This document shows positions 44,352 through 54,720 of a DNA stretch of 64,000 nucleotides, piece by piece. The notes beneath the pieces were generated by a model that was not told where the DNA came from, made no database searches, and worked only from the letters and a program-made list of their open reading frames with translations. Source of the stretch: Nostoc sp. C052 (GTDB lineage: Bacteria; Cyanobacteriota; Cyanobacteriia; Cyanobacteriales; Nostocaceae). Position 1 is the first letter of the stretch; each line of letters begins with the position of its first letter. The stretch covers positions 6,081,001 to 6,145,000 of the forward strand of contig NZ_CP040272.1 in the NCBI RefSeq assembly GCF_013393905.1, in the 5' to 3' direction. A program made the translations under genes and the position numbers.

Positions 44352-47300
44352 GTGTCCAAGGGAAAATTTAACCAGGTTGACAAAGGTAGAGGCATGACTA
44401 AAGAAACATATATGGAACCCGCCTTTCTATTGCCCGACTTGATTGAAATCCAGCGGTCAAGCTTTCGCTGGTTTTTAGAAGAAGGGCTGATAGAAGAACT
44501 TAACTCCTTTAGTCCTATCACAGATTATACGGGTAAATTAGAACTGCACTTTTTGGGTCATAACTACAAACTCAAGGAGCCAAAGTATAGCGTCGAAGAA
44601 GCCAAGCGGCGGGATAGCACTTATGCCGTCCAAATGTATGTTCCCACACGGTTGATTAATAAAGAAACCGGGGAAATCAAAGAACAAGAGGTATTCATTG
44701 GTGATTTGCCTTTGATGACCGATCGCGGCACGTTTATTATTAACGGTGCCGAGCGGGTAATTGTCAACCAAATAGTGCGATCGCCAGGAGTTTACTACAA
44801 ATCAGAAATCGACAAAAACGGGCGACGTACTTATTCAGCTAGCTTAATTCCCAATCGGGGAGCATGGCTGAAATTTGAAACAGACCGTAACGATTTGGTG
44901 TGGGTACGCATCGACAAAACCCGCAAACTCTCAGCGCAGGTACTCCTAAAAGCTTTAGGGTTATCAGATAACGAAATCTTTGACGCCTTACGCCACCCCG
45001 AATATTTCCAAAAAACCATCGAAAAAGAAGGGCAGTTTTCTGAAGAAGAAGCCCTGATGGAGTTATATCGCAAACTACGTCCTGGTGAACCACCCACAGT
45101 ATTAGGTGGACAACAACTCCTCGACTCTCGTTTCTTTGACCCGAAACGTTATGACCTTGGTCGCGTTGGACGTTACAAACTCAACAAGAAATTGCGCCTT
45201 TCTGTTCCAGACACAATGCGGGTGCTGACTGCTGGCGATATTTTGGCAGCCGTAGATTACCTAATTAACTTAGAGTATGACATCGGTAATATCGATGACA
45301 TCGACCACTTGGGCAACCGCCGAGTGAGAAGCGTCGGTGAATTGCTGCAAAACCAAGTGCGGGTCGGCTTAAACCGCCTAGAGAGAATTATTCGGGAACG
45401 GATGACGGTATCCGATGCGGAAGTGCTAACTCCTGCTTCCTTGGTAAACCCCAAACCATTGGTAGCAGCAATTAAAGAATTCTTTGGTTCCAGCCAGTTA
45501 AGTCAGTTCATGGATCAAACCAATCCCTTAGCAGAACTGACCCACAAACGCCGTTTGAGTGCCCTTGGCCCTGGTGGTTTAACCCGCGAACGTGCCGGTT
45601 TTGCCGTGCGAGATATACATCCGAGTCACTATGGACGTATTTGCCCCATTGAGACACCAGAAGGCCCCAACGCCGGACTGATTGGCTCCTTAGCAACCCA
45701 TGCGCGGGTGAACCTGTACGGCTTCCTCGAAACGCCATTTAGACCGGTAGAAAATGGGCGAGTCAGATTTGACCTGCCTCCAGCCTACATGACAGCGGAT
45801 GAAGAAGACGATCTGCGGGTTGCTCCTGGTGATATCCCTGTAGATGAAACCGGTCACATTATTGGGCCACAAGTGCCTGTCCGCTATCGTCAAGAATTTT
45901 CCACCACAACACCGGAACAGGTGGATTACGTAGCAGTATCTCCCGTACAGATTGTGTCGGTAGCGACTAGCATGATTCCCTTCTTGGAGCATGATGATGC
46001 TAACCGAGCGCTGATGGGATCGAACATGCAACGGCAAGCTGTACCCCTGCTCAAGCCAGAACGCCCTTTAGTGGGTACTGGTTTGGAAGCCCAAGGAGCA
46101 AGAGACTCTGGGATGGTGATTGTATCGCGTACTGATGGCGATGTCACTTATGTAGATGCCACAGAAATTCGTGTCCGTCCGAAACCTAATACCCCAGAAA
46201 TTAGATACACCCTTTCCAAGTATCAACGTTCCAACCAAGACACCTGTTTAAATCAGAAACCTCTCGTTCGTATTGGTGAACGGGTTGTTGCTGGTCAGGT
46301 ATTGGCTGATGGCTCCTCCACCGAAGGCGGTGAATTGGCACTAGGACAAAATATCGTTGTTGCCTATATGCCTTGGGAAGGCTACAACTACGAAGACGCA
46401 ATTTTAATCTCTGAAAGACTGGTGCAGGATGATGTCTACACCTCAATTCACATTGAAAAATATGAAATTGAAGCTAGACAGACAAAACTGGGGCCAGAAG
46501 AAATCACCAGAGAAATTCCCAACGTCGGGGAAGATGCCTTGCGCCAGTTGGATGAACAGGGAATCATTCGCATTGGGGCTTGGGTAGAAGCTGGTGATAT
46601 CTTGGTAGGAAAAGTTACACCCAAGGGTGAATCTGACCAGCCACCAGAAGAAAAATTATTGCGGGCGATATTCGGTGAAAAAGCGCGCGATGTGCGGGAT
46701 AATTCCCTGCGAGTTCCCAACGGTGAAAAAGGTCGCGTAGTTGATGTGCGCTTGTTTACTCGCGAACAAGGCGATGAACTACCACCGGGAGCCAATATGG
46801 TAGTCCGGGTATATGTCGCCCAAAAACGCAAAATCCAAGTTGGTGACAAAATGGCAGGACGCCACGGTAATAAAGGGATTATTTCTCGGATATTACCAGC
46901 AGAAGATATGCCTTATTTGCCCGATGGTTCACCAGTGGACATTGTACTTAACCCCTTGGGTGTACCCAGTCGGATGAACGTTGGACAAGTATTTGAATGC
47001 CTCTTAGGTTGGGCTGGTCAGACCTTGGGAGTACGATTTAAGATTACTCCTTTTGATGAAATGTATGGTGAAGAGACATCCCGCCGAATCGTGCATGGCA
47101 AATTGCAAGAAGCACGGGACGAAACCGGGAAAGACTGGGTATATAACCCAGATAATCCAGGCAAAATCATGGTGTATGACGGTCGGACAGGTGAACCTTT
47201 TGACCGAGCAATTACCATCGGTGTGGCTTATATGCTGAAACTGGTGCATTTGGTGGATGACAAGATCCACGCTCGTTCCACAGGGCCATACTCACTGGTG

Positions 47301-47693
47301 ACTCAGCAACCCTTGGGTGGTAAAGCACAACAAGGTGGTCAGCGGTTTGGAGAAATGGAAGTGTGGGCATTGGAAGCCTTTGGTGCAGCTTACACCTTAC
47401 AGGAATTGCTCACAGTTAAATCTGACGATATGCAAGGGCGGAATGAAGCGTTAAATGCGATCGTTAAAGGTAAGGCAATTCCTCGACCTGGAACCCCAGA
47501 ATCCTTTAAGGTGCTAATGCGCGAGTTGCAATCATTAGGGTTAGACATTGCCGTACACAAGGTAGAAACCCAAGCAGATGGCAGTTCCCTAGATGTGGAA
47601 GTCGATTTGATGGCAGACCAATCAGCCCGTCGCACACCTCCCCGACCAACTTACGAATCTCTTTCCCGCGAATCGCTGGATGATGACGAATAA
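44352..47693 (+). CDS. rpoB: DNA-directed RNA polymerase subunit beta
   Basis: This is the beta subunit of RNA polymerase. The 1113 residues show the conserved MEPAFLLPDLIEIQRSSFRW start, the rifampicin region (FFGSSQLSQFMDQTNPLAEL, HKRRLSALGPGGL and PSHYGRICPIETPEGPNAGL), GYNYEDAILISERL, GDKMAGRHGNKGII, and the C-terminal RFGEMEVWALEAFGAAYTL. The first 14 residues from GTG 44352 (MSKGKFNQVDKGRG) are not part of the core. ATG 44394 (MTKETYMEP) is an equally good start with AAGG upstream. It is followed by rpoC1 after 116 bp that contain an imperfect hairpin. Confidence 0.97.
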   Translation: MSKGKFNQVDKGRGMTKETYMEPAFLLPDLIEIQRSSFRWFLEEGLIEELNSFSPITDYTGKLELHFLGHNYKLKEPKYSVEEAKRRDSTYAVQMYVPTRLINKETGEIKEQEVFIGDLPLMTDRGTFIINGAERVIVNQIVRSPGVYYKSEIDKNGRRTYSASLIPNRGAWLKFETDRNDLVWVRIDKTRKLSAQVLLKALGLSDNEIFDALRHPEYFQKTIEKEGQFSEEEALMELYRKLRPGEPPTVLGGQQLLDSRFFDPKRYDLGRVGRYKLNKKLRLSVPDTMRVLTAGDILAAVDYLINLEYDIGNIDDIDHLGNRRVRSVGELLQNQVRVGLNRLERIIRERMTVSDAEVLTPASLVNPKPLVAAIKEFFGSSQLSQFMDQTNPLAELTHKRRLSALGPGGLTRERAGFAVRDIHPSHYGRICPIETPEGPNAGLIGSLATHARVNLYGFLETPFRPVENGRVRFDLPPAYMTADEEDDLRVAPGDIPVDETGHIIGPQVPVRYRQEFSTTTPEQVDYVAVSPVQIVSVATSMIPFLEHDDANRALMGSNMQRQAVPLLKPERPLVGTGLEAQGARDSGMVIVSRTDGDVTYVDATEIRVRPKPNTPEIRYTLSKYQRSNQDTCLNQKPLVRIGERVVAGQVLADGSSTEGGELALGQNIVVAYMPWEGYNYEDAILISERLVQDDVYTSIHIEKYEIEARQTKLGPEEITREIPNVGEDALRQLDEQGIIRIGAWVEAGDILVGKVTPKGESDQPPEEKLLRAIFGEKARDVRDNSLRVPNGEKGRVVDVRLFTREQGDELPPGANMVVRVYVAQKRKIQVGDKMAGRHGNKGIISRILPAEDMPYLPDGSPVDIVLNPLGVPSRMNVGQVFECLLGWAGQTLGVRFKITPFDEMYGEETSRRIVHGKLQEARDETGKDWVYNPDNPGKIMVYDGRTGEPFDRAITIGVAYMLKLVHLVDDKIHARSTGPYSLVTQQPLGGKAQQGGQRFGEMEVWALEAFGAAYTLQELLTVKSDDMQGRNEALNAIVKGKAIPRPGTPESFKVLMRELQSLGLDIAVHKVETQADGSSLDVEVDLMADQSARRTPPRPTYESLSRESLDDDE

Positions 47694-47809
47694 GAATTAG
47701 AGAATCGGGCATAGGGAATGGGAAAAATGCCCAATCCCCAATGCCCCGTTCCCGATGTTGTAAAACTAAATATACTCAAAACTCATAACTCGAAACTCAG
47801 CACTTAAGT
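47694..47809 (+). repeat. Hairpin-forming repeat between rpoB and rpoC1
   Basis: The stretch 47702-47757 (from atcgggcatagggaatggg to ccccgttcccgat) is an imperfect inverted repeat of a dispersed Nostoc type. It has no T tract, so it should not stop transcription, but it could act on RNA stability. Confidence 0.5.
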
Positions 47810-49687
47810 ATGAGACCTGCCCAAACTAATCAGTTTGACTACGTAAAAATCGGCTTGGCTTCCCCCGAACGCATTCGGCAGTGGGGCGAGAGAACATTGC
47901 CCAACGGTCAAGTAGTCGGTGAAGTTACCAAGCCAGAGACGATTAACTACCGAACTCTCAAGCCAGAGATGGATGGCTTGTTTTGTGAGCGCATCTTTGG
48001 CCCGGCAAAAGATTGGGAATGCCATTGTGGCAAGTATAAAAGAGTCCGTCACAGAGGTATTGTTTGTGAGCGCTGTGGGGTAGAAGTCACCGAGTCACGG
48101 GTGCGTCGTCACCGTATGGGCTATATTAAACTCGCCGCACCAGTAGCTCACGTTTGGTATCTCAAAGGCATTCCTAGCTATATTTCCATCCTGTTGGATA
48201 TGCCCTTGCGGGATGTCGAGCAGATTGTCTATTTCAACTCTTATGTTGTCCTGAGTCCAGGTAATGCCGAAACTTTAACTTACAAACAACTACTGAGTGA
48301 AGACCAGTGGTTGGAAATAGAAGACCAAATTTATAGCGAAGATTCTGTGCTGCAAGGCGTAGAGGTAGGTATTGGTGCGGAAGCGCTGTTGCGTTTGCTT
48401 GCCGATATTAATTTAGAACAAGAAGCCGAAAGCCTACGGGAAGAAATTGGCAACGCCAAGGGACAAAAGAGAGCCAAGCTAATTAAGCGATTGCGGGTGA
48501 TTGACAACTTTATCGCCACTGGTTCCAAACCAGAGTGGATGGTAATGGCAGTTATTCCCGTGATTCCCCCCGACTTGCGCCCAATGGTGCAACTAGATGG
48601 TGGGCGGTTTGCCACCAGCGATTTGAATGATTTGTATCGGCGGGTAATTAACCGCAACAATCGTTTGGCACGCTTGCAAGAAATTTTAGCACCAGAGATT
48701 ATCGTGCGGAACGAAAAGCGGATGCTGCAAGAAGCAGTGGATGCTTTGATTGACAATGGTCGTCGGGGACGCACTGTAGTAGGGGCAAATAACCGACCCC
48801 TGAAATCTTTGTCCGACATTATTGAGGGTAAGCAAGGACGTTTCCGACAAAACTTGTTAGGTAAACGGGTTGACTACTCTGGACGTTCGGTAATTGTGGT
48901 TGGGCCAAAGCTGAAAATTCACCAGTGCGGTTTGCCTAGAGAAATGGCAATTGAGCTATTTCAACCATTTGTGATTAACCGCCTGATTCGTAGCGGTATG
49001 GTGAATAACATCAAAGCTGCGAAAAAGCTGATATCACGTAATGACCCCAGTGTTTGGGATGTGCTGGAAGAGGTGATTGAAGGCCACCCTGTAATGCTAA
49101 ACCGGGCACCAACTTTGCACCGTTTGGGTATTCAGTCTTTTGAACCGATTTTAGTAGAAGGTAGAGCGATTCAACTGCATCCTCTGGTGTGTCCAGCGTT
49201 TAACGCCGACTTTGACGGCGACCAAATGGCGGTACACGTTCCTCTCTCGTTAGAAAGTCAGGCTGAAGCGCGGTTGCTGATGTTGGCTTCTAACAATATT
49301 TTGTCACCAGCTACGGGTAAACCAATCATCACGCCTAGCCAAGATATGGTGTTGGGAGCCTATTACTTAACAGCAGAAAATCCCGGTGCGACAAAAGGGG
49401 CAGGAAATTACTTTTCTTCGCTAGAGGATGTAATTATGGCTTTCCAGCAAGATCAAATTGACTTGCACGCCTATATTTACGTAAGGTTTGACGGCGAAAT
49501 AGAATCAGACCAGCCGGATACAGAACCCGTGAAAGTGACGGAAAACGAAGATGGTACTCGCACATTACTCTATAAGTTCCGTCGAGTCAGACAAGACGCG
49601 AAAGGCAATGTACTTTCACAGTATATATACACAACTCCTGGCCGCGTTATTTACAACAATGCCATTCAGGAAGCACTAGCAAGCTAA
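47810..49687 (+). CDS. rpoC1: DNA-directed RNA polymerase subunit gamma (N-terminal part of beta')
   Basis: In cyanobacteria the beta' subunit is split, and RpoC1 is its N-terminal part. The 625 residues carry the zinc-binding cysteines in CHCGKYKRVRHRGIVCERCG, the lid and rudder region, and the catalytic NADFDGDQMAVHVPLS with three metal-binding aspartates. It ends with RVIYNNAIQEALAS, before the split point. ATG 47810 fits the conserved N-terminus (NQFDYVKIGLASPERIRQWG). It is the third rpo-cluster gene; rpoC2 follows after a repeat-filled 124-bp gap. Confidence 0.98.
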   Translation: MRPAQTNQFDYVKIGLASPERIRQWGERTLPNGQVVGEVTKPETINYRTLKPEMDGLFCERIFGPAKDWECHCGKYKRVRHRGIVCERCGVEVTESRVRRHRMGYIKLAAPVAHVWYLKGIPSYISILLDMPLRDVEQIVYFNSYVVLSPGNAETLTYKQLLSEDQWLEIEDQIYSEDSVLQGVEVGIGAEALLRLLADINLEQEAESLREEIGNAKGQKRAKLIKRLRVIDNFIATGSKPEWMVMAVIPVIPPDLRPMVQLDGGRFATSDLNDLYRRVINRNNRLARLQEILAPEIIVRNEKRMLQEAVDALIDNGRRGRTVVGANNRPLKSLSDIIEGKQGRFRQNLLGKRVDYSGRSVIVVGPKLKIHQCGLPREMAIELFQPFVINRLIRSGMVNNIKAAKKLISRNDPSVWDVLEEVIEGHPVMLNRAPTLHRLGIQSFEPILVEGRAIQLHPLVCPAFNADFDGDQMAVHVPLSLESQAEARLLMLASNNILSPATGKPIITPSQDMVLGAYYLTAENPGATKGAGNYFSSLEDVIMAFQQDQIDLHAYIYVRFDGEIESDQPDTEPVKVTENEDGTRTLLYKFRRVRQDAKGNVLSQYIYTTPGRVIYNNAIQEALAS

Positions 49688-49805
49688 AAGTGAGGAGTGA
49701 TGAGTTAGGAGTTATGAGTTATGAGTTGGGAGTTTTTATTCCTAACTCCTCACTTTTAACTCCTAACTATTAACTCCTAACTCCTAACTATTAATTTAGG
49801 ACTAA
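49688..49805 (+). repeat. Heptamer repeats between rpoC1 and rpoC2
   Basis: Tandem gagttag/gagttat-type units and their inverse (taactcc) fill the gap. The left arm aaaagtgaggagt...tagga pairs with tcctaactcctcactttt, giving a large stem-loop in the mRNA between two subunits of the same enzyme. No T tract follows. Confidence 0.65.
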
Positions 49806-49811
49806 TGATTA

Positions 49812-52800
49812 ATGACTAACGAAAAAATGATTTTTCGCAATCGCGTAGTTAACAAAAGTCAACTGCAAAAATTAATTTCTTGGGCTTTTACGAATTATGG
49901 TACAGCCCGAACCGCAGTGATGGCGGACAAATTGAAAGATTTGGGATTTCGCTACGCTACCAAAGCAGGGGTTTCCATCAGTGTAGATGACTTGATGATA
50001 CCACCAACTAAGCGATTGCTCTTAGAAGCAGCCGAGGAAGAAATTCGCGCTACTGAAACCCGTTATCAACGGGGAGAAATCACTGAAGTAGAACGCTTCC
50101 AAAAGGTAATCGATACTTGGAATGGTACTAGTGAAGCCTTGAAAGATGAAGTAGTCGTTCACTTCAAGAAGACTAATCCCCTGAACTCCGTATACATGAT
50201 GGCATTCTCTGGGGCACGAGGTAACATCTCTCAAGTGCGGCAGTTGGTGGGGATGCGGGGACTGATGGCAGATCCTCAAGGGGAAATTATCGATTTGCCG
50301 ATCAAAACCAATTTCCGTGAAGGTTTAACTGTGACGGAATACATTATTTCGTCTTATGGTGCCAGAAAAGGATTGGTGGATACTGCCTTACGGACGGCTG
50401 ACTCTGGTTATCTCACCCGTCGGTTGGTGGACGTATCCCAGGATGTAATTATTCGGGAATTTGACTGCGGCACCACTAGAGGTCTGGCCATTCGACCAAT
50501 GACAGAAGGGGCTAAAACCTTAATTCCTCTGGCTACCCGCTTGATGGGACGGGTAATTGGCGAAGATGTGTTGCATCCAGTTACAAAAGAAGTGATTGCA
50601 GCTCGCAATTCCCCAATTTCTGAGGATTTGGCGAAGAAAATTGAAAAATCTGGGGTGGGTGAAGTTGTGGTGCGATCGCCACTAACTTGTGAAGCCGCAC
50701 GTTCTGTCTGTCAACATTGCTACGGCTGGAGTTTGGCCCACGCCAAGATGGTGGATTTGGGCGAAGCTGTGGGGATTATTGCCGCCCAAAGTATCGGTGA
50801 ACCTGGTACTCAGCTAACCATGCGGACATTCCACACTGGTGGGGTGTTTACTGGAGAAGTGGCACAACAAGTGCGTTCTAAAATCGATGGAACTGTCAAG
50901 CTTCCCCGCAAATTGAAGACTAGAACGTATCGTACCCGCCACGGGGAAGATGCTCTCTATGTTGAAGCTAATGGCATCATGCTTTTGGAGCCGAAAAAAG
51001 AAGGTGATGTTACCCCAGAGAACCAAGAGGTTCATCTGACTCAAGGTTCAACACTATATGTATTTGATGGAAATAAGGTAAAACAAGGTCAGTTGTTGGC
51101 AGAGGTTGCCCTCGGTGGACGGACAACTCGGACTAATACAGAAAAAGCAGTTAAAGATGTTGCCTCTGACTTGGCAGGGGAAGTGCAATTTGCCGAAGTC
51201 GTTCCAGAACAAAAAACCGACCGTCAGGGTAATACCACAACCACAGCCGCACGGGGGGGGTTGATTTGGATTTTGTCTGGGGAAGTTTACAACTTGCCGC
51301 CCGGTGCCGAATTGATTGTCAAAAATGGTGATGCGATCGCTGCTAATGGAGTTTTAGCAGAAACCAAGTTAGCCAGTTTACACGGTGGTGTCGTGCGCTT
51401 GCCCGAAGCTACCCCAGGTAAGAGTACCAGAGAAATTGAGATTATCACTGCTTCTGTGGTCTTAGACCAGGCAACAGTGACAGTCCAAAGTTCTCAAGGT
51501 CGTAATAACTACTTAGTCTCCACTGGCAACAACCAAGTATTTAACCTCCGAGCTACCCCAGGCACTAAGGTGCAAAATGGTCAAGTAGTAGCTGAGTTAA
51601 TTGATGACCGCTATCGCACAACCACTGGTGGATTCCTGAAATTTGCAGGTGTCGAAGTCCAGAAAAAAGGTAAAGCCAAGCTGGGTTATGAAGTCGTGCA
51701 AGGCGGTACCCTGTTGTGGATTCCTGAAGAAAGCCACGAAGTTAACAAAGATATCTCCTTGCTGTTAGTAGAAGACGGTCAGTTTGTCGAAGCTGGCACC
51801 GAAGTCGTGAAGGATATCTTCTGCCAAAACAGCGGGGTGATCGAAGTGACCCAGAAAAACGACATCCTGCGGGAAGTCGTGGTGAAACCAGGGGAACTGC
51901 TGATGGTGGACGATCCAGAATCAGTTATTGGCCGAGATAACACCTTCATCCAACCAGGTGAGGAATTCCAAGGCAATGTCGCCACGGAATTGCGTTATAT
52001 CCAATATGTGGAGACACCAGAAGGGCCTGCCCTGTTGAGTCGTCCAGTAGTTGAGTTTGCCGTACCGGATAACCCAGATGTGCCATCAACAACATCGGTA
52101 AGTCAACAAACCGGGCGATCGATTCAATTGCGAGCTGTGCAGCGACTACCTTACAAAGATTCAGAACGCGTCAAATCTGTTGAAGGTGTGGAACTGCTGC
52201 GAACCCAGCTAGTGCTGGAAATTGAGCAAGAAGGCGAACAAGACCATAATGCTTCACCCCTGGCAGCAGATATTGAATTGGTACAAGATACTGAAGACCC
52301 AGAAGTTCAACGCTTACAACTGGTGATTTTGGAATCCTTGGTGATTCGTCGAGACATTACCGCTGATGCCACCCAAGGTAGCACCCAAACAACACTTGAG
52401 GTACACGATGGGTTAACTATTGCCCCCGGTTCTGTAGTCGCACGTACCCAAATCTTATGTAAAGAAGGTGGGGAAGTGCGGGGTGTCAAAAAAGGAACTG
52501 AAAACGTTCGTCGTTGTTTGGTGTTACGCGACGTTGACAGGCTCATCACCAATACTAGTACTCAACCCAAGGTGAAAGTGGGTGACCTGCTAGTAGAAGG
52601 TGCAGAAGTTGCTCCTGGAATTTTTGCCCCAGAATCAGGGCAAGTAGTGGATGTTAAAAGTGTCGCTGCTGCATCTGGTGGAGACTCCGCTCTGAGTACT
52701 AAAAACTACGTTATTACTACCCGTATTGGTCGCCCTTACCGAGTCAGCCCTGGTGCTGTGTTGCAGATAGAAGACGGCGATTTGGTACAACGGGGTGATA

Positions 52801-53861
52801 ACTTGGTGTTGCTGGTGTTTGAACGCGCCAAAACCGGAGATATCATTCAAGGTTTGCCCCGGATTGAGGAACTACTGGAAGCTCGTAAACCCAAAGAAGC
52901 GTGCATTTTATGTCGCCGGGCGGGTGAAGTTAAGGTAGTTTACGCTGAGGGTGGTGATGAAGCGATCGCCATTAAGGTCGTAGAATCAAATGGCGTAGTG
53001 ACAGATTATCCTCTGGGGCCTGGACAAAATTTGATTGTCCCAGATGGCTCAATGGTATTAGCGGGACAACCGTTGACTGATGGCCCATCCAATCCTCATG
53101 AAATTTTGGAAATCTTCTTTAGCCTGGGTTCTGAAGACGGAATCTATGCTTGTGCTAGCCTTGCCTTGCAGAAGGTACAAACCTTCTTAGTGAATGAAGT
53201 GCAAATGGTTTATCAGTCTCAAGGGATTGATATTTCCGATAAGCACATTGAAGTAATTGTTCGCCAGATGACCAACAAAGTCAGGATTGATGATGGTGGT
53301 GACACCACCATGCTTCCCGGCGAATTGGTGGAACTGCGCCAAGTTGAGCAGGTGAACGAAGCTATGGCAATTACAGGCGGTGCTAGGGCACAGTATACCC
53401 CAGTATTGTTGGGGATCACCAAAGCATCCTTGAATACCGACAGCTTTATTTCCGCCGCATCCTTCCAAGAGACAACACGGGTACTTACCGAAGCAGCCAT
53501 CGAAGGCAAATCTGACTGGCTGCGCGGATTAAAGGAAAACGTGATTATTGGGCGATTGATTCCGGCTGGTACTGGGTACAATACCTATGATGAACCTGGT
53601 GCGATCGAAGATTATGCTGCTGAGATTAGCAGTAGTGTCTTGGATGAAGTTGATGATCCTCTAGATATGGTTTTAGATGACCGCACAGCTCGCACCTATA
53701 ATTTAGATTCTCCTACTCTTGGGGAATCTGGCTTTGGCAGCAGACGTGCAGAAAGGTCAGTTCTAGATGACGAAGATGAATTAATCGCCGATGAAGTCGC
53801 AGACGACGACGATTATGAGGAAGAAGAGGAAGACGACGAAGATGATTTTGATGATGAATAG
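49812..53861 (+). CDS. rpoC2: DNA-directed RNA polymerase subunit beta' (C-terminal part)
   Basis: RpoC2 is the C-terminal part of split beta'. The 1349 residues start with ISWAFTNYGTARTAVMADKL. GARGNISQVRQLVGMRGLMA marks the bridge helix. The second zinc site has CEAARSVCQHCYGW, and the trigger-loop region is AAQSIGEPGTQLTMRTFHTG. The trigger loop is interrupted by the long cyanobacterial insertion of about 600 residues with repeated sandwich-barrel modules (many G-x-x-V-x-x-G units). The end has the GLKENVIIGRLIPAGTG block and then a very acidic tail of D and E. ATG 49812 is the start. The terminator directly after it closes the cluster. Confidence 0.98.
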   Translation: MTNEKMIFRNRVVNKSQLQKLISWAFTNYGTARTAVMADKLKDLGFRYATKAGVSISVDDLMIPPTKRLLLEAAEEEIRATETRYQRGEITEVERFQKVIDTWNGTSEALKDEVVVHFKKTNPLNSVYMMAFSGARGNISQVRQLVGMRGLMADPQGEIIDLPIKTNFREGLTVTEYIISSYGARKGLVDTALRTADSGYLTRRLVDVSQDVIIREFDCGTTRGLAIRPMTEGAKTLIPLATRLMGRVIGEDVLHPVTKEVIAARNSPISEDLAKKIEKSGVGEVVVRSPLTCEAARSVCQHCYGWSLAHAKMVDLGEAVGIIAAQSIGEPGTQLTMRTFHTGGVFTGEVAQQVRSKIDGTVKLPRKLKTRTYRTRHGEDALYVEANGIMLLEPKKEGDVTPENQEVHLTQGSTLYVFDGNKVKQGQLLAEVALGGRTTRTNTEKAVKDVASDLAGEVQFAEVVPEQKTDRQGNTTTTAARGGLIWILSGEVYNLPPGAELIVKNGDAIAANGVLAETKLASLHGGVVRLPEATPGKSTREIEIITASVVLDQATVTVQSSQGRNNYLVSTGNNQVFNLRATPGTKVQNGQVVAELIDDRYRTTTGGFLKFAGVEVQKKGKAKLGYEVVQGGTLLWIPEESHEVNKDISLLLVEDGQFVEAGTEVVKDIFCQNSGVIEVTQKNDILREVVVKPGELLMVDDPESVIGRDNTFIQPGEEFQGNVATELRYIQYVETPEGPALLSRPVVEFAVPDNPDVPSTTSVSQQTGRSIQLRAVQRLPYKDSERVKSVEGVELLRTQLVLEIEQEGEQDHNASPLAADIELVQDTEDPEVQRLQLVILESLVIRRDITADATQGSTQTTLEVHDGLTIAPGSVVARTQILCKEGGEVRGVKKGTENVRRCLVLRDVDRLITNTSTQPKVKVGDLLVEGAEVAPGIFAPESGQVVDVKSVAAASGGDSALSTKNYVITTRIGRPYRVSPGAVLQIEDGDLVQRGDNLVLLVFERAKTGDIIQGLPRIEELLEARKPKEACILCRRAGEVKVVYAEGGDEAIAIKVVESNGVVTDYPLGPGQNLIVPDGSMVLAGQPLTDGPSNPHEILEIFFSLGSEDGIYACASLALQKVQTFLVNEVQMVYQSQGIDISDKHIEVIVRQMTNKVRIDDGGDTTMLPGELVELRQVEQVNEAMAITGGARAQYTPVLLGITKASLNTDSFISAASFQETTRVLTEAAIEGKSDWLRGLKENVIIGRLIPAGTGYNTYDEPGAIEDYAAEISSSVLDEVDDPLDMVLDDRTARTYNLDSPTLGESGFGSRRAERSVLDDEDELIADEVADDDDYEEEEEDDEDDFDDE

Positions 53862-53900
53862 AGACTAGAAATTTCAAGTATCTATTAAAAGATAAAAAGC

Positions 53901-53938
53901 AAAAAGGCAAAAGAAGATTTTCTTTTGCCTTTTTATTT
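53901..53938 (+). terminator. Rho-independent terminator of the rpo cluster
   Basis: Perfect 14-bp arms (aaaaaggcaaaaga 53901-53914, tcttttgccttttt 53921-53934) with a six-base loop are followed by more T-rich sequence. The hairpin starts 40 bp after rpoC2. Confidence 0.88.
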
Positions 53939-54008
53939 TGCCCTCTAAAAACACATTTTTAAATCCTCAAAATTCTAGTTTCTGGCTTTTGAGCTAGTAG
54001 TCAGTCAA

Positions 54009-54581
54009 TTATGGCGATTCAAAAGTAACATCCTCATATAAATCTGCAACGGCACACCGAAAATCTACGCTCGTCAGATGAATGATATCTTCTTTACCAT
54101 AGGGATAAAGTACCCATTGTCTCTCTGAGTTACGGCGAAAACACTCAACATTTAACCGAGTTTGACTGACAAGTACATATTCCTGAAGTGACTCCATCTG
54201 TCGGTAGTCAGCAAATTTATCACCTCTGTCAAAGGCTTCTGTTGTCGGAGATAGCACTTCTACAATTAAGCAAGGATAACGCAGAAAGTTGTTAAAAGCT
54301 CTATCTCGTTGGTCACAACTTACCATAACATCGGGATAGTAATAGATATTAATCGACTCAATATGTGCTTTAGTGTCTGATATATAAGCCTGACAGCCAC
54401 TCCCGCGCAAATGATTTCTCAGCATTGAAGCAATATTAAGAGAAATAATGACATGAGCATTACTTGCCCCTGCCATTGCATAAACCTGTCCCTGTCTATA
54501 TTCATGCTTGATAGGACTGGTTTCTTCTTCTCTGAGATAGTCTTCTGGGGAAATATAGCTAGAATTTGGAATTGCGACCAT
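54009..54581 (-). CDS. Uma2-family (DUF820) putative nuclease
   Basis: The second Uma2 gene of the window, 190 residues and only distantly similar to the one at 14863. The family pattern is ISPEDYLREEETSPIKHEYR, then INIYYYPDVMVSCD (Asp of the PD-(D/E)XK core) and CLIVEVLSPTTEAFDRGDKF (Glu and Lys), followed by YRQMESLQEYVLVSQ. All expected acidic residues are present. ATG 54581 is the start. It is convergent with rpoC2. The biological role of this expanded cyanobacterial family is not known. Confidence 0.9.
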   Translation of the reverse strand: MVAIPNSSYISPEDYLREEETSPIKHEYRQGQVYAMAGASNAHVIISLNIASMLRNHLRGSGCQAYISDTKAHIESINIYYYPDVMVSCDQRDRAFNNFLRYPCLIVEVLSPTTEAFDRGDKFADYRQMESLQEYVLVSQTRLNVECFRRNSERQWVLYPYGKEDIIHLTSVDFRCAVADLYEDVTFESP

Positions 54582-54720
54582 CTGTAATGACCTTGTGTGA
54601 TGCCTTATATCTAGTTTAAGAGAAGCTTTACGGCTACATTCGTATAAATCTAGCTATTGCTAGATGTTGTAATTCTCTCAAACGCTATAATCTACATCTG
54701 TTGCACCGAGAGATTAACTT

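Noticed and set aside
48331..48819. 162-codon minus-strand open frame
   Set aside because: Antisense shadow of rpoC1; Ser- and Arg-rich, without protein character.
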